Of a stretch of 64,000 nucleotides of DNA, positions 23,978-35,347 are shown in pieces. The stretch covers positions 124,001-188,000 of the forward strand of contig PYIU01000010.1 in NCBI GenBank assembly GCA_003415625.1, given 5' to 3'. A program made the position numbers and the translations under genes. This DNA comes from Aquanectria penicillioides. Taxonomy: Eukaryota; Ascomycota; Sordariomycetes; Hypocreales; Nectriaceae. Under the pieces are notes generated by a model. The model did not search any database. It worked only from the letters and a program-made list of their open reading frames with translations, and had not been told where the DNA came from. Positions within the stretch are counted from its first letter, which is position 1. Each line of letters opens with the position of its first letter.

Positions 23978-24967
23978 TCAGGATAAGCCAACAAGTTTGA
24001 GGGAATCCCTCCAAAGTCGCCTTTCCCTCTCCTCATCGTAACAGTGCTTTTCATAGCCTGCATAATCTTTATCGTGCTTCACGGGCTCAGCCTCGGCACA
24101 GTAAACCAGGTATTTTCCTCCGCGATTCGCCCACTCTTTGCCGATCGCAGCCCAGACAGTTGTGGCAGCCCCTTGCTCGGGGCTCATCAACATATTCGAC
24201 GCTTCCTTGATTGTTAAGAGAGCCTTAATCTCAGTCTCTGGAACATATTTAGCCAGACCTGTCAAGATTCCACCAGGGTGTAGGCTTGTGGCGTGAAGGC
24301 CTTGAGGTCCATACCGCCGCTCAATTTCATTTGCCATGTAGATATTAGCGGTTTTGGATTGCGCATATGAAACCGTCGGCTCGTAGCCTCCTTTTTGGAA
24401 ATTGTAGTTGTCTGATTCGTTGATCCCGCCTGCCAAATGCGCAGCAGAGGCGACCACAACAACACGAGAGTGGAAGCTAGGCGTAGCAGCTGCGAGGAGG
24501 GCTGGCTTCAATAGCTCGAAAAATAGAAAATGAGCAAGATGATTGGTTCCGAATTGCAATTCATGTCCATCTTCTGTGAATTCAAGGTCCGGTACTCTCA
24601 TGACTCCTGCGTTGTTGACCAGAATATTGATCGTATCCGTCTTGGCGAGAACATCCTTTGCCGCAAGACGAACGCTTTCCAAGGAGCCCTGGTCCATCTT
24701 CACAAGCTCCATGCGGTCGGGATCAAAAAAATCTGCCAAAGCAGTCTTGGCCTTTCCCAGATCACGAGCAGTCAGGAAGAGGCGTGCGCCCGTAGCCGAC
24801 AGAGCACGAGCTGTTTCGATGCCGAGGCCAGAGGAGACGCCGGTGATGACGATGACTTTGTCCTTCAATTTGCCTTCAACTCCTTGATCTTCAACGATTT
24901 GCAAAGCTGTTGGCCTCGCGTCCCCGGGCCCATGAGGATCAGCGAAAAATGTTGCGTATTGAGACAT
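23978..24967 (-). CDS. Short-chain dehydrogenase/reductase (retinol-dehydrogenase-like)
   Basis: Intronless, 329 aa, a cytosolic NAD(P)-dependent oxidoreductase of the classical SDR type close to the retinol dehydrogenase/WWOX-like fungal group. Visible motifs are the nucleotide-binding TGVSSGLG at residues 42-49, NNAG at 118-121, the catalytic Ser in VVASAAH at about 174, and the catalytic YAQSK with Tyr201 and Lys205. After these comes the LHPGGILTGL segment that often follows in this family. Length is usual for the group. A basic/aspartate residue in the second strand (LTARDLGKA) suggests NADP preference. The substrate cannot be told. No cluster-type TCGGC inverted repeat is seen in its upstream region, so it is probably not part of the catabolic cluster. 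Confidence 0.85.
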   Translation of the reverse strand: MSQYATFFADPHGPGDARPTALQIVEDQGVEGKLKDKVIVITGVSSGLGIETARALSATGARLFLTARDLGKAKTALADFFDPDRMELVKMDQGSLESVRLAAKDVLAKTDTINILVNNAGVMRVPDLEFTEDGHELQFGTNHLAHFLFFELLKPALLAAATPSFHSRVVVVASAAHLAGGINESDNYNFQKGGYEPTVSYAQSKTANIYMANEIERRYGPQGLHATSLHPGGILTGLAKYVPETEIKALLTIKEASNMLMSPEQGAATTVWAAIGKEWANRGGKYLVYCAEAEPVKHDKDYAGYEKHCYDEERERRLWRDSLKLVGLS

Positions 24968-25464
24968 GGCAGAATATGTGTGTCGGTATCAGTGTAAATG
25001 ACAGTGGTGAGGTCCGGTTGAAAGTAGGGATGGTTTTGCTAGTTTCTGAGTGCTCCTTTTATATTCCATCGCGGGAATTCTCAACTCCGCCCAATCTCGA
25101 GTTCCTAGATCGTCATTCTCTCCTCCACTGTCATAATAGTCAAGTGTAATACCCGCCTAGCCACCGCAGACATCTTGTGCTCTGCCTACGCCACGATTGA
25201 TTATCCCGAACGCCGTGCAAGGTCCACAATTCGAGCTGACCATTTCTTCCACTTTGGTCGTAGCGGTAAAGCTTGGGTCTTCAAGAAGCTGACCAAACTT
25301 ACCTCTTCGGGCTTGGTCTCATGTTCGTTAGGTAATCAGCACCTTATCTGTCCGAGATGGCTGCATTCAGCATTGTCACGGACTGACAAATATTTCCCCT
25401 TTTGAAAGCATCTTATGCCTCCGTGGTCGCCGCACCATACTCCTAAACTGCTACCGCGCACTTT
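24968..25464. promoter_or_regulatory. Divergent intergenic region, SDR (-) and bZIP-DUF3425 (+)
   Basis: A 0.5 kb spacer between the starts of two divergently transcribed genes. No distinctive operator was found. Short ORFs inside it overlap the bZIP exon antisense and are not supported. Confidence 0.4.
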
Positions 25465-26499
25465 ATGGTGGAATTGAGACGGAAAATGGTCCTGAATCTC
25501 ACAGTTAAAGAGCGGAAAGAGCGGAAGACCGTGCAGAATCGCTTGAATCAGCGAGCACGCAGTAAGACAGTGAAACTCCTGCAATCCTTGTTCTCGGCTT
25601 AAAGCGACACAGGAAACCGAATCAAAGAGGAAGAAACCAGAAATGCCGACCATCAGACGCACAATTTCCGGGTCCGTCGTTGGCGACTTGCCGAGCCTCC
25701 TACTGTCTCAGACCATGTCACATCTCCCACTACTCCCAGTTCGGCCCGTCCAGGCCGCTGTGCTAGCAACAGATGTCCCTTGGATAATATTATTCATCGA
25801 ACTGTGCAGTCACAATCTATGATTATCCATCAGGTGCTGGAGTCAGAATCTTCTGGTTTGAGTCTCGAGCCAACGCACGACTTCCAATATCCTCTGCCTG
25901 TCGATCACCTTCTGATACATCTGATTACGGAGAACGTTTCTCGTGGATTAACATCTAACAAATCTATCCTAAAACTGGGGGCAAACTTCATTGACGCTGT
26001 TCACATTCTCCCAATGCCTCTTGACCTCATGATGCCATGCAGGATTTCAGTGCTTCGGCCAACTGACCAAGCGATGCCGCACTGCCTGCGGCCAACACAG
26101 CTTCAAATGAACTCGCCACATCCCTCTTGGATTGATGTGCTCCCATTTCCGGATATGAGGGACAATCTCATTCGTCAGCAGTCTTATTTCAATCATAAGG
26201 ATTTCTTAGAAGATTTGATGGGGCATTGGGTGCGTACAATGCCGCCGAGTATCGTTGTAGAGGGAGATGTGACCCTGGCAAACCACCCGAGTTCCACACA
26301 ACAAAGTGACACCCAAGTCTCACCGAATAACAAAGGGTTGATTGTATGGGGGGAGCCTTATTTACCGGAAAGTTGGGAGGTCAGTCCCCATTTTTTAAGA
26401 AAATGGGCTTGGGCGATCGGGCGCTGTGATGAGCTTGTGGACATTTCCAACAAATGGAGAGCTGCTCGTGGAGAAGATTTACTTAATGTGTACCTCTAG
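25465..26499 (+). CDS. bZIP transcription factor with DUF3425 domain
   Basis: Two exons, predicted 327 aa. Exon 1 encodes a basic region reading KERKTVQNRLNQRAR, the NxxxQR-type signature of fungal bZIP proteins that carry DUF3425. A 51-nt intron at 25,562-25,612 (GTAAGA...ACACAG) keeps the frame and joins this to the second exon. That exon holds the DUF3425 domain: a VDHLLIHLITENVSRGL helix, then HPSWIDVLPFPDMRDNLI, then FLEDLMGHWV and a closing WGEPYLPESWEVSPHFLRKWAW block. The leucine zipper is short or absent, as is usual in this family. A start at 25,486 is also possible. It is a nuclear DNA-binding regulator with unknown targets. Without the intron the basic region ends at a stop, so a gene finder could easily miss exon 1. 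Confidence 0.8.
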
Positions 26500-27075
26500 C
26501 AACTTAGCTAATGTTGAGATATGATTGAAAAATCACAAACATCTTGAAGTCTAGACGCTAACATTTGGTTTGTTCGGACTAACAAGGTACTTAGCGCTGT
26601 TGTTTCAACATTTTCTCATTCTATCCAAGTATTAATTTAATCCATAAAGATATCTCTGAGCTTTGTTAATATATATAGGGAATACAGTACCACAAGGATT
26701 TTTACTTATTTTAATATAATGATTGTGTTGATATATTTACAATACAAAGTTTTCGGGGCAATTCAGATATGATGTTCAGGGTAGCACACTGCAAGTGTCT
26801 GAGACTAATGTCGCACAGATATTTTCAATACCTAGTCTGTACCTTATTCCCGTAAGTATCACTCCACTTTGTTTAGCTTCGCTCGATTGCTGCTCTATTC
26901 CCGGGGGTATCCGCATGCACAAAAGAGCTCTAGCGTATAGCAGCCGCAAAAACTCATTATCTGTGATCAGAATTTTCACGCGCAAACATCATCACGTTAG
27001 TATATTGCATTACATCAAGACCCCAAATAACAGCCTCTCTGGTCAGAATTTTGATTTATTTTCCTGTTATACACG
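26500..27075. other. Intergenic, no gene seen
   Basis: This AT-richer spacer holds the 3' end of the bZIP gene and the promoter of the small zinc-ribbon gene. The ORFs at 26,776-27,103 on both strands lack family features. Confidence 0.4.
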
Positions 27076-27447
27076 ATGCCCATCTCCAAGAAAGACAGAG
27101 TAGGTAGATTTATTTGGTCCTCAGCAGCTCCCATAGATCTCTCGTGCCTTTACTCACCCTCGACTCTATAGCGTAATAGGGAGCAGAAGAAGGCTGAAGC
27201 TGCCGGTACTCGTGTTCCAGTCAAGGCCAATGGCTTGCCCGTAAAGCCACCCAAGCCTACTTCAATTGTGAGTGTGGCCCGCTTTGTCATCCTTAGATGA
27301 GTACTAATGAATGGCGACTTAATATAGTGCCAAAATTGCCGCAAGGAAATTGTCAATACAAACAAGATCCAGCTGGAGGTACATGCTAGCACTCATGATG
27401 AGAAGCTCTGGCCGAAGGAGAGGTGCTGGCCCAATGACTTCCAATAA
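27076..27447 (+). CDS. Small zinc-ribbon protein (At2g23090/4F5-like), 79 aa
   Basis: Three exons: 27,076-27,099, 27,172-27,267 and 27,328-27,447. Introns are 27,100-27,171 (GTAGGT...TATAG) and 27,268-27,327 (GTGAGT, branch TACTAAT, ...TATAG). The joined product starts MPISKKDR, continues through KKAEAAGTRVPVKANGLP, and ends in CQNCRKEIVNTNK...HASTHDEKLWPKERCW. That is the conserved CxxC...H...C zinc site of a small eukaryotic protein family known from Arabidopsis At2g23090 and fungal homologues. The lysine-rich N-terminus is typical. Its function is not established. Exact agreement of both splice phases with the conserved frame makes the model strong although no exon is long. Confidence 0.85.
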
Positions 27448-28077
27448 ACCCTCAACATTTTAGCCTCCGTTAGTAGCTTTACTAGGTTGGATGGCTTGGG
27501 CAAAATCAAGCCCAAGGAAAAGAACGCGGCTGAACACCTGAATACCCCAATATTCCGAACGGGCCCAGCAGAGGCATTGAGAGTCCCCCAAATCAGCAAA
27601 ATGACAATACCGGCAAAAACCTGTACCTGCCACCCATAACTGTGCATAGTTTCCTGCCCTGCTAGCGTCTGAGGAAAAGCCTATGTCGGATATACTAATA
27701 GAATATCATTTTCAATACCTTGATATACGGTCTATGATGAGCCGCATAGGCAGTGATTACTAGCCACATGCCTAACTTTTTTTTAAAAATTTCTTTTTAA
27801 TTTTTTCATAAATTCTTCTTCCATTGCCGGGTATAACTTAATAACGGAGACTAATTCTTTGATGTTTTACTGATGTACTTGACAGACATTAGTTATAGGC
27901 TAATCCTCATACCAGCCGAGTCTTGAGTAAGAATTGTGATAGTGCCTGATAGTCAAAAACAAGGCAGTTCGAAACACCACGCCTGTGAAATATCACTGTT
28001 GTTGATAGTTTGTACATTGAGTGAATTAGTAGTTCAAATTTAATTTTCTTCCACCTAATGCTTGCGGTTAGGCAGCT
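27448..28077. other. Intergenic between convergent genes
   Basis: Lies between the 3' ends of the zinc-ribbon gene (+) and the dipeptidase (-). A T-rich run at about 27,778-27,812 may belong to 3' processing. No gene is supported. Confidence 0.4.
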
Positions 28078-29469
28078 CTATGGATAGTCCACAGCGGGAA
28101 TTCGATTCGGGTTGCCCGGTATCATAAATGGCAAAGGATTGTTCCATCTTGAGAACTTCCTTCCCTCCCAGACGTCCTCAACTGGCACCATCTTGCACAG
28201 TCGTGCCGCCACGATCTCATTCTCACGCCAAACCCTGCAAATTATTAGTAACACGAACATAAAGAGAGGTCCAACGCACCTGAGAAGATTTCCTCCAACG
28301 AGCTTCTTAATCTGTTCATCCGTAGCACCACGCTTCATCACGGCCTGGATGAGCTTGGGATAGTCTGCAACAGAATTGATGCCATTCGCCAAGGTCACGG
28401 TTCCATCGAAGTCCCCTCCAATGCCGACATGATCCCATCCAGCTACTTTGACTACATGCATAATATGATCCACTACAGAGTCAATGTTTGCGCTGTTTGG
28501 GTTCTTCGAGTTCAAAAATCGTTTCACGAACATGACCATGAGGATTCCTCCATTCTCCGTGAGTCGCGCGATGATATCATCGGGAACATTTCGATAATTA
28601 GCAGCAAGCTCATAACAAGTGCTATGACTGAAAATGACAGGTGAAGCCGTCATGTCCAACACCTGGCGCATGGTCTGATGGGAAGTATGTGAGAGGTCAA
28701 CCATCATCCCTAGGCGATTCATCTCACGGATACCTGCAGCTCCAAATTCTGTTAACCCTCCGTCCGCACCACCACTGGTCACCGTAGATGCGGCCGTTGC
28801 GTATGGATTGTCACAATTATGTGTGATGGTGATATATCGCACCCCAAGATCAAACAACTGCCGAATCACCGCTATTGACGAACCAGTTTGATGCAAACCT
28901 TCTGCGCCGAGCATGGAAGCTAGTTTCCCAGCCTTGAAAGCCGAGCTCACACATGCAGAGGTTTCGCAATACTGGAAATCATCGATTTCGTCGATGAATC
29001 GTCGTGCTACATCAATTTGCTCCAAGGTGTCTCGGACACTGTGGCTTGGATCATCATGATCTGTGGTTTCCGGACATTCAACGAAAACAGACCAGAATTG
29101 TCCACCAACTTGGCCTTCTTTCATTCTTTTCAAGTCTGTGTGACTTGCAAGGCCTAAAACTGGTGAACATAAAGGTCTGAGGCCTAGGAGTCAGATATTA
29201 CCATTGCGAAATGAAAAAGTATCATGATATATCTTGTTTTGAAGCTCGAGACGAAGCAAGTAGGGCAAATCATTGTGGCCATCGATTAGAGGCGTGGTGC
29301 TCAAGATCCTCTGCGTTCTCAAAAGATAATCTGTAGGTTCCACAAAGTTCGCATGCTTGTAGTACCCTGCGAATGCCAAAGCTATGCCGGCCACACCCGC
29401 AAGTACAAGCAAGGCGGACTGGGTCCGTGACGTATCTCGCTGTGAAGTCATGGTTGTTTGAAGTTGCAC
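28078..29469 (-). CDS. Membrane dipeptidase (peptidase family M19), signal-anchored
   Basis: Three exons, 426 aa, with introns at 29,136-29,201 (GTAATA...CACAG) and 28,235-28,279 (GTGCGT, branch TACTAAT, ...TGCAG). The N-terminus has one hydrophobic helix (about residues 20-40, SALLVLAGVAGIALAFAGYY), so the enzyme is probably a type II membrane protein or vacuolar/secretory. Zinc ligands of the M19 family are present: HND in LIDGHNDLPY, the bridging Glu in MLGAEGLHQ, and the two His in ITITHN and VIFSHST. GGDFDG near the C-terminus is also conserved. M19 enzymes cleave dipeptides such as Cys-Gly, and some fungal ones act on glutathione conjugates. It shares a divergent promoter with the cluster's Zn2Cys6 gene, and that promoter holds CCGATCGG and CCGACGTCGG palindromes, which suggests co-regulation. 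Confidence 0.88.
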
Positions 29470-29834
29470 TTTACAACGAAAATAGCCAATTCAACGTCAA
29501 TTATGGCCGTGTTAGGTTCTATTCTCGCGCCACCATGCTCATACTGAGCATCAGACATTTAGGCGTGTGATTCTATCCGTATGCCGATCGGTAACGCAAT
29601 GCCGACGTCGGTACGTACTGGCAGACAGCCAATGACAGGCACTGGCTTATTCTCAAGGCAAGTCTTATCTCCTATCACGTGACCACGTGGAGGGAATATC
29701 ATGTTTGCTCACGGCCAAGATCGGCCTGCAATCGCCGATGTAGGCCGTGGTTCGATTTAACAGACCAAGTTAGACTTATCATCCGGCTCCATTAGCCGGC
29801 CCCCTCATTCCGACTCACCTTTTGTCATCTCAAC
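29470..29834. promoter_or_regulatory. Divergent promoter: M19 dipeptidase (-) and Zn2Cys6 regulator (+)
   Basis: Contains CCGATCGG at 29,584-29,591, the perfect palindrome CCGACGTCGG at 29,602-29,611, and TCGGC (29,721-29,725) facing GCCGA (29,734-29,738) across 8 bases. Similar elements recur in the other promoters of the block, so these are probable operator sites for a Zn2Cys6 protein, possibly the adjacent one (autoregulation). Confidence 0.6.
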
Positions 29835-32134
29835 ATGGCCGAATCCAGCACGGACAGACCTGTAGCTGAGCCGAGTCGGAAAAGAAGGAAACGATCCTAC
29901 ATTGCGTATGCAGCTTTGCCCCGTTACTCGTTGTCCTGCTTATCTAATGGCTCCTAGTTGCGGTCGATGTCATGGTCTGAAGGTCAAGTGTTCTGGTGGC
30001 GTGCCGTGCCAAAGATGTCAGAGTGCGAGAAAGGCATCTTTGTGCGAGTATCCGTCACGCGAAAGACGCGTAACTGTTTTGGCAAGGTAAGGATACCGGT
30101 GATGCCATGTGCGAGTGCGGATAGATTATTCATAATGCCCCAGTTACCTGCATTGCCTGCAAAATAATAGTGCCGGGGGCCTGGCGGGTGATGATACCCT
30201 GGATCTTGCAGATGCTACAGCGCCGACAGCGCAGGACTCTCGCGCTGCCAGCCAATCCGTTGATCACGACATTAGCAATCCGATTCACGAGCCTCGGAGA
30301 ATCTTTCAATTGGATCAAGCCTCACAGCAGCAGTTTGTGGGCGAATCAACATGTCTCGCATTTGGAGACCGAATTTTGCAATGTCTCAGTCCGCAGTCCG
30401 TGACACCACCGGGGCTTCCAGATCATCAGTATGTTCGCGATCTAGTCTTTGCAAGACAAACTACAGTTGTTTCCGGGGTAAAACTTCCCGAACGCATACG
30501 GGCAAATCTTCTTGTTCGTGTCGCTCTTCGTTTCATTGGTCAGGATTACCACTTTTTTCTGCATCATGACTTTCTTCAGCGCCTGGAGAAGGCGTACGAG
30601 TCTGAAAGCCCTCCCAATGATCCCATCTGGGTTTGCAAGTTCTTTGCTGTCCTAGCACTGGGCGAACTATATTCGTGTTCGTCGCCATCGGCCAAAGACA
30701 ACCATACACCCTCAGTGCCGGGAACAAACTACTTTCTGACAGCAGTTGGCTTACTTCAAGATTTGTTCGAGGAGCCGTCCATCGCTCAAATCGAGACAAT
30801 GTTGCTTTTCGTAAGTCGCCACCCCTCACCTACGCCATGGTTTGCATCTAGGACACAGGTACATCGGATGGAAGACTTTGTTGTGGTCATCATCCCATCA
30901 TGTCGAGCGGCTAGAAAACATGCCGATCCGGACTGACAAGAAATAGTGCTTCTACTCAAATGCTCTTGGGAGGATAAAGTCTGCGCATATGTACAGCGGC
31001 ATGGCTATGCGGCTGAGCACTTGTCTTGGAATGCATAGAAACATTCCCGAAGGATCGATGTCGCCAACGGAGCGGGAACATCGGATTCGCCTATGGTGGA
31101 CCGTCTATGTCTTTGAAAGGTCGACCTGTTCAAAGCTCGGGCAACCTTTGACGATTCGTGATTCTGATATTGACGTTGGAATGCCTGGGTCTGAAATGTT
31201 TACGGCAGATAACAATCCGCAAAAGCTGGGCCAACCAGAGCACTTGATCGCACATATCAATCTGGCGCGTATCACCGGTTTGATCATGTCGGATTTGTAC
31301 TCGCCGTCTGCAAAAGCTAAAACTGGAAGATTTGTGCAAAATGTGCGTGCCATATTACAACAGCTGAGGAAATGGGATTCGCATGTTCCGGCAAACCTGC
31401 GATGGAAGCAAGAGGGCGGCGTACCACGATCCGTGGCGTCTCTGCAGTTGCATTATAACCAGTGCATTATATTGACCACGCGCCCCATCCTTCTCTATGT
31501 CCTCAAAGCCAGGAATCCCTTCGCCGCCACTGAAAATGGCCAGACCTCGATTTCAGATACAACAAGGTCCCTCGCTGATTCGTGCATATCTGCCGCTCGA
31601 ACCTCAAATACCATTCTGTCGCAGCTTTTCGTGGAAAACGCCTTGGCAACCTGTGGATACTTTGATGCACACCATTTATTCGCTTCTACCCTTGTGCTTA
31701 TAATCTCGGCGATCACATCTCCCAATTCCAGCGACTCCGATGCAGTTCAGACGGCTTTCCAACTGCTGATGATGATGCGTGATAACGGAAACCTTGCTGC
31801 TGGCGAATACTTTTCACGACTCGTCCAGATACAGTGGAGTGTCAGCCGACTATTCAGAGCAACAGCGGAAGACGCGGCAAATGAAGCATCAGCCGACACG
31901 GTGCCAAACATTCCGTCACCCAACCCGGCTCCAGAAACAATGGAGCTGGATAATTACAATTGGAGCACTTTTCTCATCCCAAACTCGTCCTATCCAAGCT
32001 ACGATGATGCAGGTGCTGGAAACATGAATGCAGACCCGTTGGATAATCCCTTACTACAAGCCTTTCTTGATCATACGGACAGCGTGGATGAAAACTCTGT
32101 TTTGACTGCTGAGGAAATGGGATTTGTGCTGTAG
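29835..32134 (+). CDS. Zn2Cys6 transcription factor, fungal-specific TF domain
   Basis: Four exons, predicted 675 aa. Introns are 29,906-29,957, 30,087-30,170 and 30,811-30,946; the total length is a multiple of three and all phases agree. The zinc cluster is split by intron 1. It reads AC-GRC-HGLKVKCSGG-PCQRC-...-C, the six Cys of a binuclear cluster, preceded by a basic KRRKR stretch. The middle region has the fungal_trans domain (PF04082 type), with MYSGMAMRLSTCLGMHRN and the following RIRLWWTVYVFERSTCSKLGQPLTI block. The C-terminus is acidic and Asn/Ser-rich, a probable activation region. It lies inside the catabolic block, and the block's promoters share CGG/CCG inverted repeats, so it is the obvious candidate for the pathway-specific activator. 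The inducer is unknown. Confidence 0.85.
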
Positions 32135-32239
32135 ATAATTTGATACATGCCCCATGACTTTTCTTTCCCAAAGTCTTCTTCAGAAAGAGTAAAGTACAGA
32201 ATGTATAGATAATTAGGTGTCTGATAGTTCTACCTCAGG

Positions 32240-33527
32240 CTATCTGCTCATCACTTGAATGATGGCTTGTGCAACATACTTAACATTCTCTTCGTTGACA
32301 CCGCTCAAGCTAGCTCGACCGTTGAGCATAAGATAAATATGATGAACTTGTCTCAGCTGCAAGACCTGATCCTGAGCCAAACCAGTATAGCTAAACATAC
32401 CAATCTGAGACTCGAGGTGGCTCCAATCACCAGCCGCGGTGCTCTTTTCAATCTCGTTTCTGAGAAGCGTTCTCATTCGTTTAATACGACCTGCCATAGT
32501 CTGCAGATCCTTCTGCCACATTTCCCTGAGTTTAGGGTCTGACAGAATTTTATGGACGATTCGACACCCAAACAGCGGAGCATTGGACATCTCTGCTCGT
32601 ACCAGCCGGAGTAATTGGCCTCTCGCACCTGCTGTCGGGGTTTCCGAAGGAAGGACGAGATGAAATGCACCTACACGTTCTCCGTACAGCCCAAAGTTTT
32701 TAGCAAATGACTGCGCGATACAAATTCCTTGGGGCTTGGCAACACATGAGTCAAAGATAATTTCTTGGAAGTGCCTTACAGCCCAAGCATCGGCATCCAA
32801 GTCTCCTGTAGCAAAGCCTTGGTACGCAGAGTCAAACAAAGCAAATAACCTTTTTCGCTTGACGAGTTGTGCTAGTGACTTCCACTGCTCTCTGGATGGA
32901 TCGACACCCGTTGGATTGTGAGCGCAGGCGTGTAAGATGATGACATCGTCCTCAACCGTCTCAGCCTCCAACGTTGACATCATGCCATCAAAGTCCAGTG
33001 AGCGTGTCGCACTGTCGTAGTACGGGTATGTTTTTTGAGTGACGTTTGGTGCTGCCATTGTCCAAACAAGATGATGGTTGCTCCAGGTAGGATCGGATAT
33101 AAAGACATGTCGGGGCTTTAATTGCTGGGCTAGGAATGCAGCTCCTAGGTGATTTGCACCTGTGCCCGATATTGTTTGGATTGAAACAGTGCTCGGACTA
33201 CATGATCCCAATATGAGTTCCTGTGCGACGTTGAGGAAAGCCTCAGACCCTTGGACAGGCAAATATTCATGATTCAACGCTTCCTCATGAAGAACTTTTT
33301 TAGCCTACGGCTAGTTAGCATTTTGAAGTTGCTGAGGTCAATATTCGTACTGCTTTCACGCTTGGAAGGATCCATGGTTCGGAATGTTCGTCCCTGTATA
33401 CCCCTGCCCCTAGACTAACTTTATTGATATCAGTATCGGCGTTAAAATCTGCCGTGATGGCAAACGCTTCGTCTCTGGGGATTTCGGGAATATCTGCGAG
33501 TTTGGCGGGCATGATAAGCTTGAACAA
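32240..33527 (-). CDS. Aspartate-type aminotransferase (class I, PLP)
   Basis: Two exons with an intron at 33,305-33,350 (GTACGA, branch TGCTAAC, ...CGTAG). Product is 413 aa from Met at 33,527, or 408 aa from the second Met at 33,512 (MPAKLADIP), which looks like the usual cytosolic start. Class I signatures of eukaryotic aspartate aminotransferase are clear: VSLGAGVYRDE near the N-terminus, LHACAHNPTGVDPS, and the PLP-lysine motif SFAKNFGLYGERVG. No mitochondrial presequence is obvious. It exchanges amino groups between an amino acid (Asp/Glu type) and a 2-oxo acid. Its promoter carries a GCCGATCGGC palindrome. In the cluster it could remove nitrogen from the amino acid released by the amidohydrolases. 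Confidence 0.87.
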
Positions 33528-33764
33528 AGCGTACGATAATGATATTTAGGTTAACCCTGAATAGCTTGAACAATGTTCCTATTGCGAAGCTAATGAGAAT
33601 ATTTATTAAAATGCTACACCCCTGGAGCGCATACTGATGGAATGAACTCAGTAGTACATCGGCTGCAGGCTCATTTGCCGATCGGCGATAACAACAAGGA
33701 AACCGACTGAGCAACGACCAATCGCATTGCGCAATGCTGTATTCATATCTTGTTACTCTTTGCT
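33528..33764 (-). promoter_or_regulatory. Promoter of the aminotransferase gene with GCCGATCGGC palindrome
   Basis: The 237 bp gap between the aminotransferase start and the end of the M20 gene contains the perfect 10 bp palindrome GCCGATCGGC at 33,677-33,686 and a half-site ATCGGC at 33,658-33,663, about 150 bp upstream of the start codon. It matches the element found in the other cluster promoters. Confidence 0.6.
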
Positions 33765-34872
33765 TCATTTGGATAACATCTCCAACACTAATCGCTTATA
33801 AACTGTCACGCATTCAATGAGGTCGGCAATAACGACCTGCTCTTTTTCTCCATGGGCGTGTAGGATGGACCCCGGGCCATAGAGATACTTTTTATGATCT
33901 CCATTGAGACGTTGGATATCTGTGCCAAATGAAACGGGCATCGAGTCCAATCCTAGTTAAAATATTAGTGTAATTCCAATCAAGTTATGCAGCCTACTTG
34001 CCTTCAAGCTGGTGATCAAGAAGCGTCTCCGGGTATGCGAATGATTTCTTCAACTTCACATCAGGGTATTTAGCCACAATTTCGAACACCTTCTTCTCGA
34101 TACTGGGCAGATTTGCAGCGACACGAATGCCACACAGAGCGTAAGCATCTGCAGCAAGAACATTGTATGCTACCCCGCCCTCAACCTTCCCACAGTTGAA
34201 TGTGGTCGGCCCGAGTAGCTCAGATGTAGGGAGGTCAAGGGCCTTGAGCTCTTCCAGAAGTGAAATGAGAATGGCTGTAGCACTTTTGCCTTTCTCGGGA
34301 TAACCTGAGTGACATGCAACGCCCGTTGCGAATAGCTCAAAGACGTAATGTCCCTTATGACCAGTGGCTAATTTTCCCTCGGTCGGTTCGCCAAAAATGA
34401 CAGCTTCCCAGCTGAGGTTCATGTCATTAGCTGCAAGCATTCCAGGCCCTCCTTTCTCCTCTCCCACGACGAAAAGCAACGAGACGTCGCCTGCTTTAAC
34501 CAACCCCTCAGCCCTTAGCTCTTCAAGTGCGACTATCTGAGCGGCCAAAGGGCCTTTGTCATCACAAGCCCCTCGGCCATAGATGATCCCATCTTTCATA
34601 GTCATAGGTATATGTGGCGGGACTGTGTCCATGTGAGAAGTGAGCAGAGTACGTGCTTCGCGTTTCTCTCCTAGATATGCATAGATATTGAGTCGATCAG
34701 ACCCCGGAGATATCGGGATGACTTCGACATTATACCCTAGATCTCTGAGGTACTTGTCGAGGAAGAGACCTATTTCGTGTTCCTCTTCGCTGATAGATGG
34801 AATATCCATCAATTGTTTGAGAAGATTCACAACAGGAGAGTCTGACATATTGAACAAAGGAGTTTCTTTCAA
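33765..34872 (-). CDS. M20-family amidohydrolase/peptidase (ArgE/DapE-like)
   Basis: Two exons separated by a 49-nt GC-AG intron at 33,953-34,001 (donor GCAAGT). Product is 352 aa, or 344 aa from the second Met (MSDSPVV), which starts the conserved part. Metal-site motifs of M20/ArgE-type enzymes are visible: SHMDTVPP (His and Asp), GRGACDDKGPLAA (bridging Asp), VVGEEKGGPG (catalytic and metal Glu), GEPTEGKLATGHKG, and a C-terminal SILHAHGEKE His. These enzymes hydrolyse N-acyl or N-carbamoyl amino acids or dipeptides. Acetylornithine deacetylase, carnosinase-like and carbamoyl-amino-acid hydrolase activities all use this fold, so the substrate is open. It is cytosolic (no signal). The promoter has TCGG (34,967) facing CCGA (34,981) and GCCGAC (35,094). 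Confidence 0.85.
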
Positions 34873-35347
34873 CTGAAGGCTTTGTAGTTCGAGTAGCTGT
34901 ATTGTTGAGAGCTATATGATACCCGTTGGGTGTCTTTTAAATGACAATTTCGAGCACAATCCAATGTCGGTATCCATTTGCCGAACCTGTAGTAGATCTT
35001 ATAGGCTTATCTCAAGTCTTCATCAGCTCAGATTATGCCCTGATGCCGTTGAAATGGTCGATAGGCATGCTAAAGTAATGGCAATGTACCGAAGCCGACA
35101 CGTGCATTCTTGACAGTGGTTACCACACTCACACTAGTCTCCCGCTACGCCTAAGTTGGAAAAATATCGCCATGACAAATTTTACAGGGAATATTCGAAA
35201 TGATATTTGCAATTATGATCAGGATCTGCTCCCCATATTTGATGGGGAAGTGTTTGCTATGTACTGTTGTGAACCTTGATGGATCGGATTTAGGCAAGTC
35301 TGAAAGTCCCGCCTAGACACTTTATGTGCTTTTATCCGTCGGCGCAA
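34873..35347. promoter_or_regulatory. Promoter of the M20 gene; also 3' flank of the MFS gene
   Basis: The spacer contains GTCGG at 34,966-34,970 facing CCGA at 34,981-34,984 (10 bp apart) and a single GCCGAC at 35,094-35,099. These are the same half-sites as elsewhere in the cluster, though the inverted pair is less perfect. No gene is seen. Confidence 0.45.
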
